A DNA stretch of 64,000 nucleotides from positions 62,001 through 126,000 of the forward strand of contig NZ_JAHYCA010000001.1 of assembly GCF_019430905.1 (NCBI RefSeq), written 5' to 3'. The position numbers and the translations under genes are program-made. This DNA comes from Billgrantia antri (lineage in GTDB: Bacteria > Pseudomonadota > Gammaproteobacteria > Pseudomonadales > Halomonadaceae). Shown here one piece after another: positions 25,118 to 35,108 of this stretch (positions are counted from its first letter, which is position 1; every line of letters starts with the position of its first letter). Under the pieces are notes generated by a model. It did no database searches. It was not told the origin of the DNA and worked only from the letters and a program-made list of their open reading frames with translations.

Positions 25118-27751
25118 ATGGAACGCACCAAGGTTAGGACTCGACTCATCCCCTCGCTGCGACTGGCAACAGCGATCGGCATCACGGTCGCACTCGTCGG
25201 CTGCGCAGCGACCGGCGGCTCGGCCCCCGGCGAGCATGTCCCTCCCGTACCCCAAGCCTATCAAGGCTGGTTCGGCGGCGTCATCGACGCCGACATCTCG
25301 GGCCGGGACTGGGACACCATCGACTACAGCCAGCGTTTGATCGAAGAGGAGCGCTACGAGGAGGCCCTCGAGCACCTCGACGCGTTGATGGCGCGCAATA
25401 TCATGCCGGCCTTCTACGAGGTCGGGAAACTGTACGAGCGCGGAACCGGCGTGGAGCAAAACCCCGCCAAGGCAGCTGAGCTGTACGGCAAGGCGCTGGA
25501 TCTACAGTCGCCTATTCATGGCAACGCTTCACTCAACCTGGGGCGCCTCTACCAAGAGGGCCGCGGGGTCGAGCGCAACGACGTTCTCGCCTACCACCTG
25601 CTCTGGCAAGCCATGGAGGAAGGGGTCGAGCAGGACGCAGAGACCCGGCTGGCCGAGATGCTGGCCAACGGCACCGAAAACATCAAGGCCGACCCGGACA
25701 TGGCCAAGCGCTTGCTGGAGCGTGCCGCCGGCCGCGGCGATGCCAAGGCGCTGGAAGCGCTAGCCAAGGCGCACTCCCCTGGTGGCTGGCTGGAAGAGGA
25801 TCCGGCCCTGGCCATGGACTATGCGCAGCGCTTCGCCGAAACCCTCGAGGCAAAGGCCAGCCAAGGGGATACCGGCGCCATGCTGCAACTGGCATCGATG
25901 TACTCGGCGGAGGGGCTGCTCGGCGATCAGCCCGAGCAACGCATCCGCTGGATGCGCCAGGCCGCCGAAGCCGGCGACATCGATGCCCTGGCTCGCACCG
26001 GACGCCAGATGATCGATGCCGGAGAGAGCGCCCGCGGCCTCGAACTGCTTGCCGAGGCCGCCGGAGAAGGCCATGTCGACGCCATGACCTATTATGGCGA
26101 GGCGCTGCTCGAGGGTACCGCCGGCCAGCCGCAGCCGGTACAAGCCGAGCGCTGGCTGCGCGAAGCGATCGAGGCGGGCTCGGTGGATGCCAAGGTCATC
26201 CTCGGCCGTGCGCTGGTCAACGGCCAGGGCGGGCTCAACGACCTGCCCCGCGGCATGAATCTGCTCGAGCAGGCGGCCGAACAGGATCATGCGCTGGCAC
26301 TGGCCCAACTGGGCGCGCTCTATCTCGACGATGAACGCATCGCCGGCCAGCCCTACATCGCCGTCGATTATCTCGAACGTGCGCATGAACTCGGCCATCC
26401 GTGGGCGACCCAGCAGCTGGGCGAGGCCTATCTCAAGGGTCGTGGCGTACCTCAGGATCCCGCCCAAGGCGAACAGCTGCTGCGCCAGGCCGCCGATCAA
26501 GGGCAATCGGGCGCGATGCGCCTGCTCGGTGAAGCCTACCTGGACGAGAAGAACCCCAACTTCCAGCCCAGTCGCGGCGAGGAGCTGCTGCGTCAGGCCG
26601 CCCAGGCCGGCGACACTACGGCCATGACCCTGCTCGGCGAAGCCTATCTGGAAGGGCCGCTGCCGGAGAACCCCTCCCAGGGCGTCCGCCTGCTGACCCA
26701 GGCTGCCCAACAGGGCGACGCCTACGCCATGGTGGTCCTCGGCCGCGCCTACCGCAACGGCAGCGGGGTCGAGCGTGACCTGAGCGAAGCCAACCGCTGG
26801 CTGACCCGGGCCCAGGAGGCCGGTCACGAATCCGCCGACGAAGCGCTGACCTACCTGCAGCGCGACCTCGGCGCCCAGGGCAACATGGAAGCGCTGGTCG
26901 CGGCGGCAGAGGACGGCCACCCCGGCGCCATGGCCGATCTGGGTCGTGCCTTTCTTACCGGTGAAGGGGTCCAGCGGGACCAGGGGCGAGCGGAATATTG
27001 GCTAGGACAAGCCCACCAGGCCGGCCATGCCGGCGCCGCAGCAAGCCTTGGGCGCATGTACCTGGACCGGGGCGCCACCGGACGCGGCATAGACTACCTC
27101 GAAGCTGCCGTGTCCCGGGGCCATGCCGGGGCCCGTGCCGACCTGGGCGAAGCCTATCTGGCCGGAGACGGCGTCGAGCGTAACGTGGAGCGCGGCATGG
27201 AGCTGCTCAGGGCTGCCGCTCAAGCAGGGAATGCACAAGCTGCCTTCCATCTGGGCGAAGCCTACCAGCACGGCAACGGCGTCGAACAGGACGCCGAGCA
27301 GGCCGAACGCTGGTACCGTCAGGCCAGTGATGCCGGTGCCCTTCATGCACGAGTGGCGCTGGGGCTCGCCCTGATGCGTGGAGAAGGCGCCATCGACCAG
27401 GACGTCGAGCAAGGCCACGAACTGCTGCTTGCCGCCGCCGAGCAAGGGCACCCCGGTGCTCAGGCCACCCTCGGTCGCGAGTACCTGCGCGGCGAAAACG
27501 TCGAGCGCGATCCCGAGCGTGGTGCCGACTACCTCTACCAGGCGGCCAGCCAAGGCCATCGCAGTGCGCGCCTCTCCCTGGCCCAGGCCTATCTCACGGC
27601 CCGCGGGCTGGAGCACGCCAACCAGCAACAAGCCCTGCTGTGGCTCGACGACGTCTTCGAAAGCGAAGGACAAATGGCCGTCGAGACGCTGCGTCAACTG
27701 CTCACCGATGAGGCCGCCATCGCCGCTGCTGCCAACGGCAGCGCGGAGTAA
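25118..27751 (+). CDS. algK: AlgK-like Sel1-repeat lipoprotein, greatly extended
   Basis: 877 residues with GAGGGG before the ATG. The lipoprotein signal ends ALVGC (Cys29), so the mature protein should be lipid-anchored. The rest is made of roughly twenty Sel1/TPR-like repeats of about 36 residues of the form A..L..LGEAYL.G.GV..D...A...L..AA..G. In Pseudomonas AlgK (about 475 residues) such repeats hold the outer-membrane porin and the periplasmic complex together. Here the solenoid is nearly twice as long, and no AlgE or AlgX gene is nearby. Its position between the two lyase pairs suggests a scaffold that gathers synthase, lyases and an export channel (inference). Confidence 0.8.
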   Translation: MERTKVRTRLIPSLRLATAIGITVALVGCAATGGSAPGEHVPPVPQAYQGWFGGVIDADISGRDWDTIDYSQRLIEEERYEEALEHLDALMARNIMPAFYEVGKLYERGTGVEQNPAKAAELYGKALDLQSPIHGNASLNLGRLYQEGRGVERNDVLAYHLLWQAMEEGVEQDAETRLAEMLANGTENIKADPDMAKRLLERAAGRGDAKALEALAKAHSPGGWLEEDPALAMDYAQRFAETLEAKASQGDTGAMLQLASMYSAEGLLGDQPEQRIRWMRQAAEAGDIDALARTGRQMIDAGESARGLELLAEAAGEGHVDAMTYYGEALLEGTAGQPQPVQAERWLREAIEAGSVDAKVILGRALVNGQGGLNDLPRGMNLLEQAAEQDHALALAQLGALYLDDERIAGQPYIAVDYLERAHELGHPWATQQLGEAYLKGRGVPQDPAQGEQLLRQAADQGQSGAMRLLGEAYLDEKNPNFQPSRGEELLRQAAQAGDTTAMTLLGEAYLEGPLPENPSQGVRLLTQAAQQGDAYAMVVLGRAYRNGSGVERDLSEANRWLTRAQEAGHESADEALTYLQRDLGAQGNMEALVAAAEDGHPGAMADLGRAFLTGEGVQRDQGRAEYWLGQAHQAGHAGAAASLGRMYLDRGATGRGIDYLEAAVSRGHAGARADLGEAYLAGDGVERNVERGMELLRAAAQAGNAQAAFHLGEAYQHGNGVEQDAEQAERWYRQASDAGALHARVALGLALMRGEGAIDQDVEQGHELLLAAAEQGHPGAQATLGREYLRGENVERDPERGADYLYQAASQGHRSARLSLAQAYLTARGLEHANQQQALLWLDDVFESEGQMAVETLRQLLTDEAAIAAAANGSAE

Positions 27752-27760
27752 GTAACCGAA

Positions 27761-27796
27761 GCTAGCGGCTCCCCCGCCTGATGGGGAGTCGCTAGC
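27761..27796 (+). terminator. Strong hairpin between algK-like gene and second lyase pair
   Basis: GCTAGCGGCTCCCC pairs with GGGGAGTCGCTAGC (14 bp, one G-T pair) around an 8-base loop, starting nine bases after the algK-like stop. There is no T-run, so it may be a Rho-type or leaky terminator or an mRNA stabiliser that sets lower or different expression for the second PL14-PL5 pair. Confidence 0.6.
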
Positions 27797-27823
27797 GCAC
27801 GCCTGTCTACCGAGGAGGCACGG

Positions 27824-28714
27824 ATGTCGCAATCCACACGCCGCCTGACGCAAGCCACCCTACTCACCCTGCTGCCCCTGATCGGGGGCCTTCCCACCAG
27901 CGCCGACACATCAACTGGCGACCATCATCGCATGCCACGCCTGACGCCCTGCTCCGAACGCTACCCCCTGGTGGCCACCCTGCGACCGCGACACGTACTG
28001 CAGACTGCCAAGGAGGCGATTCGCGAGGACTTCGCCTCGACCCGTGACTGGGGCACCGAGACCAACGCCGAGTTGCTCGGTGCGCTGACCAGCGGGTTGG
28101 TCGAGCCTGCCCTGCGTGCCCACTACCCCCAGCACAGTTCCTCTCCCAGCGATGCCGACCAGCAAGACGTACCCCGTGGCGGTTTCGGCTTCTACACCAA
28201 AGAAAAATCCTTGCAACACACCGACCGGGCATGTCTACACTATCGGTTACGTTTCGAAGCAAACTTTGACTTTGTTAAAGGAGGTAAGCTCCCCGGCCTG
28301 TACGGCGGTGACGCCCCCAGCGGCGGTGAGGAAGTGACGGGCGAGAACGGCTTCTCGCTGCGCCTGATGTGGCGCAAGGACGGCCAGGGCGAACTCTACC
28401 CCTATACGGTCGGCCACGAAGGCGACTCTATGGGCCGCGGCAGCTGGCATTTCCCCACCGGCCGCTGGGTCACCGTCGAGCAGGAAGTGATCCTCAACGA
28501 ACCCGAAGGGCGCGATGGCATCGTCCGGCTATGGATCGATGGCTGGCCCGTGCTCGAGCGCAGGGAGATGGTGCTTCGCACCACGCCGACGCTCGGCATC
28601 GACGGCGTGATGTTCTCGACGTTCTTCGGTGGCACCGGCGAGGAGTGGCGTACGCCACATGATCAGCACGCCGACTTCTCCGTCTTTCGCCTTTACGCAC
28701 CCGAGCCAAGGTAG
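27824..28714 (+). CDS. Polysaccharide lyase family 14-like secreted enzyme, copy 2
   Basis: 296 residues with GAGGAGG before the ATG and a signal peptide (LLTLLPLIGGLPTSA). It is a clear paralogue of the first PL14 gene: NFDFVKGGKLPGLYGG, SLRLMWR and ELYPYTVG are shared, and the predicted catalytic set is Lys155, Ser178, Arg180, Tyr192, Tyr194. The DNA near 28195-28290 is noticeably AT-richer than its surroundings and includes the coding region for the catalytic lysine. Differences in the N-terminal third (residues 40-120) may reflect different product size or substrate preference. Confidence 0.82.
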   Translation: MSQSTRRLTQATLLTLLPLIGGLPTSADTSTGDHHRMPRLTPCSERYPLVATLRPRHVLQTAKEAIREDFASTRDWGTETNAELLGALTSGLVEPALRAHYPQHSSSPSDADQQDVPRGGFGFYTKEKSLQHTDRACLHYRLRFEANFDFVKGGKLPGLYGGDAPSGGEEVTGENGFSLRLMWRKDGQGELYPYTVGHEGDSMGRGSWHFPTGRWVTVEQEVILNEPEGRDGIVRLWIDGWPVLERREMVLRTTPTLGIDGVMFSTFFGGTGEEWRTPHDQHADFSVFRLYAPEPR

Positions 28715-28763
28715 CGGCTAGATCGTCAGCCGCTGCCGCATCGAAGCAGGAGGCTGACCTAAG

Positions 28764-30017
28764 ATGAGCTACCAAGGAAAGCACGCTCGCCAACGTACCA
28801 TTCCCTCATGGATCGCTGGGTCGCTGATCGCGACGCTGCTAGGGGTTGGTACCACGACTCAGGCCCTGACGCTGGAGGAGCGCCAGGAACTGGATCTCTC
28901 CGATTACACGGTGCGCGCCCCGGACGCATCCTATTTCAACGTCACGGAGCGCATGATGCTGCTCCAGGAGACCAACAACAGCCTGCTGATGCAGCAACGC
29001 GAGGAACTGACCAATTACGCGCCCAGTTGCCAGCAGCGGCTGGAAATCCCCACCATTACAAACCAGTTACGCATTCCCGGCTTTTACCCCACTCCCGATG
29101 CCTGGAGGCTCGCCACCGAGCCGCTGTTCGATTTCGAGGATACCGTCTCGGAACTGGCCGGTTCCTTCGTCGCCAGCAGCGACGACTACTACGCGGAGTG
29201 TCTGGTCCGCTTTCTGGACAAATGGGCCCGGGACGATGCCCTGCTCAGCTTTTATTACCACTGGAACCAGCCTCAGGCTTGGTTCTCGCTGGAGTCGATG
29301 ATCTTCGCTGCCGCCATGGCCTATTCCGTCGTGCACCCCCACGTCGAGGGACTGGAGGAAGAAAAGACCCGGGTCGAAGCATGGCTCAACGAGCTGGCCA
29401 ACGTGCATATGGCGATCGAAGGCGCAGAAAGCAGCTGCTGCAATAACCATTTCTATCGCCGCGCGCTCTATGCCGCGATGATCGGTGTCCTGACCGAAGA
29501 CGACGACATGTTCCGCTTCGGCGTCAGCGCGATCTACTCCGCCCTGCACGACATGACCGAGGCAGGAGCGTTCCCCCTCGAAGTCAAACGCGGTCGGCGC
29601 GCCACCCACTACCAGAACTATGCGCTGCTCTATCTGATACCCATCATGGAGATCACCGAGCGCCAGGGATACGACGTCTATGACCTGGAGATCGATGGCA
29701 ACACGATGCACGATGCGGTGGACTTCGCCATGGCCATTCTCGAGGATCCCGCCGAGCTGGGCGACCTGGCGCCACGGGAACAGTACACGGGGTTTTTGAA
29801 GGACGACCAGTACTTCGCCTGGATGGAGATGTACGGCGCCCGCTTCGGTGAAGCGCGCTTCAACGATATCGTGGCGCCCATGCGGCCCATCTACAATCGC
29901 GGCGCCGGTGGCTACGCCACCTTGTATTTCATGGATCCCGACGTGCAACAGCACCTGGTAATCGACGACGAGGGCAGGCGCGAGACGCAGGCATTCAAAG
30001 GGCTGTCGAGCAACTGA
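28764..30017 (+). CDS. Polysaccharide lyase family 5 (AlgL-like), copy 2
   Basis: 417 residues, AGGAGG before the ATG, signal peptide ending near TTTQA (residue 34). It is a paralogue of the first PL5 gene: CCNNHFYRRALYA and RGRRATHYQNYAL are identical, giving predicted catalytic Asn228, His229, Arg276 and Tyr283. The same gene order (PL14 then PL5) as the first pair shows that both genes were duplicated as a unit, either once in block or by rearrangement around the algK-like gene. It is the last gene of the locus and is closed by a terminator 15 bases downstream. Confidence 0.85.
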   Translation: MSYQGKHARQRTIPSWIAGSLIATLLGVGTTTQALTLEERQELDLSDYTVRAPDASYFNVTERMMLLQETNNSLLMQQREELTNYAPSCQQRLEIPTITNQLRIPGFYPTPDAWRLATEPLFDFEDTVSELAGSFVASSDDYYAECLVRFLDKWARDDALLSFYYHWNQPQAWFSLESMIFAAAMAYSVVHPHVEGLEEEKTRVEAWLNELANVHMAIEGAESSCCNNHFYRRALYAAMIGVLTEDDDMFRFGVSAIYSALHDMTEAGAFPLEVKRGRRATHYQNYALLYLIPIMEITERQGYDVYDLEIDGNTMHDAVDFAMAILEDPAELGDLAPREQYTGFLKDDQYFAWMEMYGARFGEARFNDIVAPMRPIYNRGAGGYATLYFMDPDVQQHLVIDDEGRRETQAFKGLSSN

Positions 30018-30031
30018 CAATCAGCAACGAA

Positions 30032-30055
30032 AAGGCCGGCGACGAAGCCGGCCTT
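30032..30055. terminator. Bidirectional terminator closing the polysaccharide locus and purA
   Basis: AAGGCCGGC, a 6-base GACGAA loop and GCCGGCCTT. On the minus strand the stem is followed by TTCGTT after CCTT, giving an effective stop for purA. On the plus strand it follows the last lyase gene. Confidence 0.8.
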
Positions 30056-30081
30056 GAGTGTCAGGGCGCACCAGGTCGTGC

Positions 30082-31446
<1,365 letters not shown>

Positions 31447-31501
31447 TCATCCGGCCCGCTTGCCGGTATCGTCCCATTCGGGCCTTGGCTGGTTCGCCAG
31501 C

Positions 31502-32677
31502 CTAGAGTGCCTGCGTCTGCCAGCGGCCTTCGACCAGCACCAGCCGCCGGCTGCAGCGGTGCGCCTCTGGCGGCGTAGTTTGCCCCGGCAGTGCCTGCAC
31601 GACCCGGTGTCCGCCGTCGCGCAGCGAAGCGATCGCCTCGGTCACGCCTTCGCCATCGGCGGGTGCCCAGATGCCGTCGCTGGCCGGCTCGCTCTGCACC
31701 AGCGTGGCAAGCAGTTTCAGGTCCATCGAGAAACCGGTGGCGGGGCGCGCACGACCGAAGGCGCGCCCGGTATCGTCGTAGCGCCCTCCCTTGGCCAAGG
31801 CCTGACCGTAGCCCGGCACGAAGGCCGCAAACATCATGCCGGTGTGGTACTGGTAGCCGCGTAGCTCGGCCAGGTCGAAGTACAGCTCGACCTCGGGATG
31901 CTCCTCAGCCACACCACGATGCAACGCCTGAAGTTGCGCCAAGGCGTCGGCCACGGCCACCGGCGCGCCGGCCAAGGCATCCCTGGCACTATCCAGCACC
32001 TCGGGACCACCATGCAGTCTACCCAACGCGCGGAACATATCCGCCAGGACAGGATCGGCCACGCTCGCCTCGACCTGCTGGGCCAAGGCCCCGGGCGACT
32101 TCAGCTCCAGGGCTTCGAACAAGGCGCGTTCCTGGTCGGGTGCCAAGGCGGCAGCCTGTACCAGGCTACGGTAGATGCCGATATGACCCAACGCCAGGTG
32201 CAGTTCGCCGGCCCCTGCCGCCTTGAGGCTCAGCAGCGCCAGGCGCAGGATCTCGAGATCCGCCTCCAGCCCGGCATGGCCGAACAGCTCGACGCCGACC
32301 TGCACCGGGCTGCGCCCCCCCTGATGCTGATCGGCCTTGGCCCGCAGCACGTTGGTGCAGTAGCACAGCCTGGCCGGTCCCTGATGATGCATGGAGTGGG
32401 CGTCCATGCGCGCCACCTGGGGCGTCACGTCGGCGCTCACTCCCATCAGGCGACCGGTGAGTTGATCGGTCAACTTGAAGGTCTGCAGGTCCAGGTCGGT
32501 GCCGGTGCCGGTCAACAGAGAGTCGAGAAATTCCACCGGCGGCGGCATCACTTGATCGTATCCCCAGCGATAATAGAGGTCGAGCAGCGTACGACGCAGC
32601 TCTTCCATGCGGCTCGCCTGGGGCGGCAGCACCTCATCCATGCCGTCGGGCAGCAGCCAGCGGTCAGCAATGGTCAT
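31502..32677 (-). CDS. hisZ: ATP phosphoribosyltransferase regulatory subunit
   Basis: 391 residues from the ATG at 32675-32677 (AGGA upstream). A histidyl-tRNA synthetase-like protein without tRNA charging role: it pairs with short-form HisG to make the first histidine-pathway enzyme sensitive to histidine. Class II core motifs are visible (LPDGMDEVLPPQA, SADVTPQVARMDAH, and the late FAAFVPGYGQALAKGGRYDD). The position between hflC and purA is the usual one for hisZ in Pseudomonas-like genomes and helps separate it from true hisS. Confidence 0.93.
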   Translation of the reverse strand: MTIADRWLLPDGMDEVLPPQASRMEELRRTLLDLYYRWGYDQVMPPPVEFLDSLLTGTGTDLDLQTFKLTDQLTGRLMGVSADVTPQVARMDAHSMHHQGPARLCYCTNVLRAKADQHQGGRSPVQVGVELFGHAGLEADLEILRLALLSLKAAGAGELHLALGHIGIYRSLVQAAALAPDQERALFEALELKSPGALAQQVEASVADPVLADMFRALGRLHGGPEVLDSARDALAGAPVAVADALAQLQALHRGVAEEHPEVELYFDLAELRGYQYHTGMMFAAFVPGYGQALAKGGRYDDTGRAFGRARPATGFSMDLKLLATLVQSEPASDGIWAPADGEGVTEAIASLRDGGHRVVQALPGQTTPPEAHRCSRRLVLVEGRWQTQAL

Positions 32678-32739
32678 GTCGTCAATCCTGCAAGGCAAAT
32701 TAGGCGGGCAAAAAGGATACGATGGCGAAAAAGGCCCAC

Positions 32740-32763
32740 AAAAAAACCGGGCCACGCCCGGTT
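32740..32763 (-). terminator. Intrinsic terminator after hflC
   Basis: Minus strand AACCGGGC, GTG loop, GCCCGGTT, then a run of T's (seven A's on the plus strand at 32740-32746). It lies about 90 bases past the hflC stop and would end the tsaE-to-hflC transcript before hisZ. Confidence 0.88.
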
Positions 32764-32812
32764 GACCGATTCTACCACGTTTGACGGCCGGTTGAACCCC
32801 GACTGCCAACGC

Positions 32813-32846
32813 GAGCAAGCCGGCCGCACGGCGGGCCGGCTTGCTC
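32813..32846 (-). terminator. Strong hairpin just past hflC stop
   Basis: GAGCAAGCCGGCC and its exact complement GGCCGGCTTGCTC form a 13-bp stem with an 8-base loop, six bases after the hflC stop. No T-run; it probably protects the 3' end or assists the terminator that follows. Confidence 0.6.
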
Positions 32847-32851
32847 CGGAC

Positions 32852-33736
32852 TCACTCCTCGTCCTGGACTGCCGGACTCCGCAGATAGCGGAAGAAATCG
32901 CTGGTCGGATCGAGTACCAACATGTCCCGTTCGCCGTCGAAGCTGTCACGATAGGCGTTGATACTGCGCCAGAAGCTGAAGAATTCGGCGTTCTCACTGT
33001 ATGCCTCGGCGAAGATCGCCGCCGCTTCGGCATCCCCCTCGCCACGCAGGGTCTCGGCCCGCTCGGAAGCCTGGGCCAGCAGCACCTGGCGGCGCCGGTC
33101 GGCGTTAGCGCGGATGCGCTCAGCTTCCTCCTGCCCCTGGGCACGCCATTCACGAGCCTCGCGTTCACGCTCGGAGCGCATGCGTTCATAGACGGCAGCC
33201 GACACGTCGTCAGGCAGGTCGATACGCTTCACACGCACGTCGAGAATCGCCACGCCCAGCTCATCACGGAGCAGCTCATCGAGTTCTTGGGTCGGCCCCG
33301 TCATCAAGTCATCGCGGCGTTCGGCAATGATCTGCTGCAGGTCCAGGCGACCGAATTCGTTACGCAAGCTCTCGTCGACTCGCGGCTGGATCAGGCGAAT
33401 CGCCATGGTCTCGTCCCCGGCCGTAGCCTCGTAGTAGCGCGTGGGGTTGATTACCTGCCACTTGACGTAGGAGTCGACGATCACCGCCTTCTGCTCGAGC
33501 GTCAGGTAGCGGCTGGCATCGGTATCCAGCGTCAGTACCCGAGTGTCGAACTTGCGCACCGTTTGCGTGATCGGCACCTTGAAGTGCAGTCCGGGCTGGA
33601 TATTCTCCTCGACGATCTCACCGAAGCGGAGCTTGACCGCCCGCTGAGTCTCGTCGACCACGAAGAGGCTGTTGCTGGCCAACCAAGCCACGGCAGCGAG
33701 GCCGCCCACGATGATCAAGGAACGGTTATTGATCAT
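32852..33736 (-). CDS. hflC: HflC, modulator of FtsH protease
   Basis: 294 residues. One N-terminal membrane helix (SLIIVGGLAAVAWLASNSLFVV) is followed by the SPFH/Band-7 domain (DETQRAVKLRFGEIV...PGLHFKVPITQTV) and a charged helical tail. HflC and HflK form a large cage around FtsH in the inner membrane and limit its access to substrates. Its ATG directly abuts the hflK stop codon, giving tight coupling. Confidence 0.97.
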   Translation of the reverse strand: MINNRSLIIVGGLAAVAWLASNSLFVVDETQRAVKLRFGEIVEENIQPGLHFKVPITQTVRKFDTRVLTLDTDASRYLTLEQKAVIVDSYVKWQVINPTRYYEATAGDETMAIRLIQPRVDESLRNEFGRLDLQQIIAERRDDLMTGPTQELDELLRDELGVAILDVRVKRIDLPDDVSAAVYERMRSEREREAREWRAQGQEEAERIRANADRRRQVLLAQASERAETLRGEGDAEAAAIFAEAYSENAEFFSFWRSINAYRDSFDGERDMLVLDPTSDFFRYLRSPAVQDEE

Positions 33737-34960
33737 TTAGCGACCCTCCCTGCGGATACCACCATTGTTGCTGCTCTGCTGCGTCGAGGAAGAGGAACGC
33801 AAGCGCTCGAGCACACGCGGGTCAAGCTCACCGTTCTCTCCACGAGCTTCGTCGCCGCCGCCTTCGGTGCTGGCTTGGCCGGGACGCTGATCGAGGGGCA
33901 GGTACATCAGCGGCGCATCGTCGCTCACGTCGACCAGCACCTTCGGCGTACGTCCGAAGACATCGGCCATGGCATCAATATAAAGCCGCTCACGCATGAT
34001 ATCCGGCGCATTGCGGTACTGAGCCAGCAGCGCGTTGAAACGGTTGACCTGCCCCTGTGCCTCGGCCACCACCGATTCGCGGTAACCTTGGCCCTGCTCG
34101 ACCAGACGCTGTGCCTGACCCTGGGCGGCCGGAATGATGGCATTGGCGTAGGCCATGCCCTCGTTGATGGTGCGCTGGCGGTCTTCGCGGGCTCGAATCA
34201 CATCATCGAAAGCGTCAATGACCGGAGCCGGTGCCGAGGTCGATTCGATGTTGATGGTCTGCAACCGAATGCCGGTGCCGTAACTGTCCAGATAGGTCTG
34301 CAGGCGGCTCGCTACGGAGCTGCCGAGAATTTCACGCCCGGAGGTCAGGATTTCGATCATGTCGGTGCCGCCGACCACGTGACGCAGGGCACTGTCCAGA
34401 GCATTCTCGATGGAGAGTTGCGGATTGCGCACGTTGAGCACGAAGTCGCGCGGGCTCGCCACCTGGTACTGCGCCGAGATCTCGACCTCGACGATGTTCT
34501 CGTCGCGGGTCAGCATCGACTGGGTCTGGGTCAGCGAGCGTACGCGGGTCACGTTGACCATGCGCACGTCGTCGATCAGCGGCGGGTTCCAGTGCAGGCC
34601 GGGACCCACCACGGACTGGTACTCACCGAAGCGCAGCACCACGCCACGCTCGGCCTGGTCGACCAGATAGAAGCCCATCGCGCCCCAAATACCCAGGGCA
34701 ATAATGAGCAACAGCCCTGGCAGCGCGAAGGTGTTGCGTGGACGCCCGCCGCCCTTGCCGCCACGACCGCCGCCCTTGCCGCCACGCCCGCCAAGCATGC
34801 TGTTGAGCTTGTCCTGGAACTTCTTCAGCGCCTCGTCAAGGTCGGGTGGTCCCTGGTTCCCCCCACGGTTGCCACCGCCGCCGCCGTTGCCACCGCCGCG
34901 CCGGCCCCCGCCACTCCAGGGGTCATGCTGGTTCCCGCCACCCGGCTCATTCCAAGCCAT
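33737..34960 (-). CDS. hflK: HflK, modulator of FtsH protease
   Basis: 407 residues. A Gly-rich, disordered cytoplasmic N-terminus (GGGRRGGGNGGGGGN) is followed by one membrane helix (LPGLLLIIALGIWGAMGFYLV) and the SPFH domain (ERGVVLRFGEYQSVVGPGLHW). The tail (about 360-407) is low-complexity with Gly, Ser and Gln. Together with HflC it encloses FtsH. The Gly-rich stretch is encoded by repetitive GCC/ACC tracts at about 34745-34920. Confidence 0.97.
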   Translation of the reverse strand: MAWNEPGGGNQHDPWSGGGRRGGGNGGGGGNRGGNQGPPDLDEALKKFQDKLNSMLGGRGGKGGGRGGKGGGRPRNTFALPGLLLIIALGIWGAMGFYLVDQAERGVVLRFGEYQSVVGPGLHWNPPLIDDVRMVNVTRVRSLTQTQSMLTRDENIVEVEISAQYQVASPRDFVLNVRNPQLSIENALDSALRHVVGGTDMIEILTSGREILGSSVASRLQTYLDSYGTGIRLQTINIESTSAPAPVIDAFDDVIRAREDRQRTINEGMAYANAIIPAAQGQAQRLVEQGQGYRESVVAEAQGQVNRFNALLAQYRNAPDIMRERLYIDAMADVFGRTPKVLVDVSDDAPLMYLPLDQRPGQASTEGGGDEARGENGELDPRVLERLRSSSSTQQSSNNGGIRREGR

Positions 34961-35108
34961 ACGTCGTCTCCACTCTGCGTTACCCCCCGCCGACGTTTCA
35001 CTCGGCCGTGCGGGGAGGTCGGTTGCTATCCTGTCGGGACACCCGAGGGCGTCTGATGCCGTCGTTATCAGGGGAAGCCGATTTTGCCGGCCATGACAAC
35101 CATTGCTG

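Noticed and set aside
25118..27751. Tandem DNA repeats in the algK-like gene as CRISPR or satellite
   Set aside because: The periodicity is in protein (Sel1 helices) with diverged DNA; no identical direct repeats with spacers.
34740..34925. Repetitive GCC/CCG tracts as a repeat array
   Set aside because: These encode the Gly-rich N-terminus of HflK; the repetition follows from codons for Gly runs.
31898..35056. A frame of more than 1000 codons on the plus strand across hisZ, hflC and hflK
   Set aside because: It runs antisense to three conserved genes and shows no domain or ribosome-binding site; a by-product of high GC.
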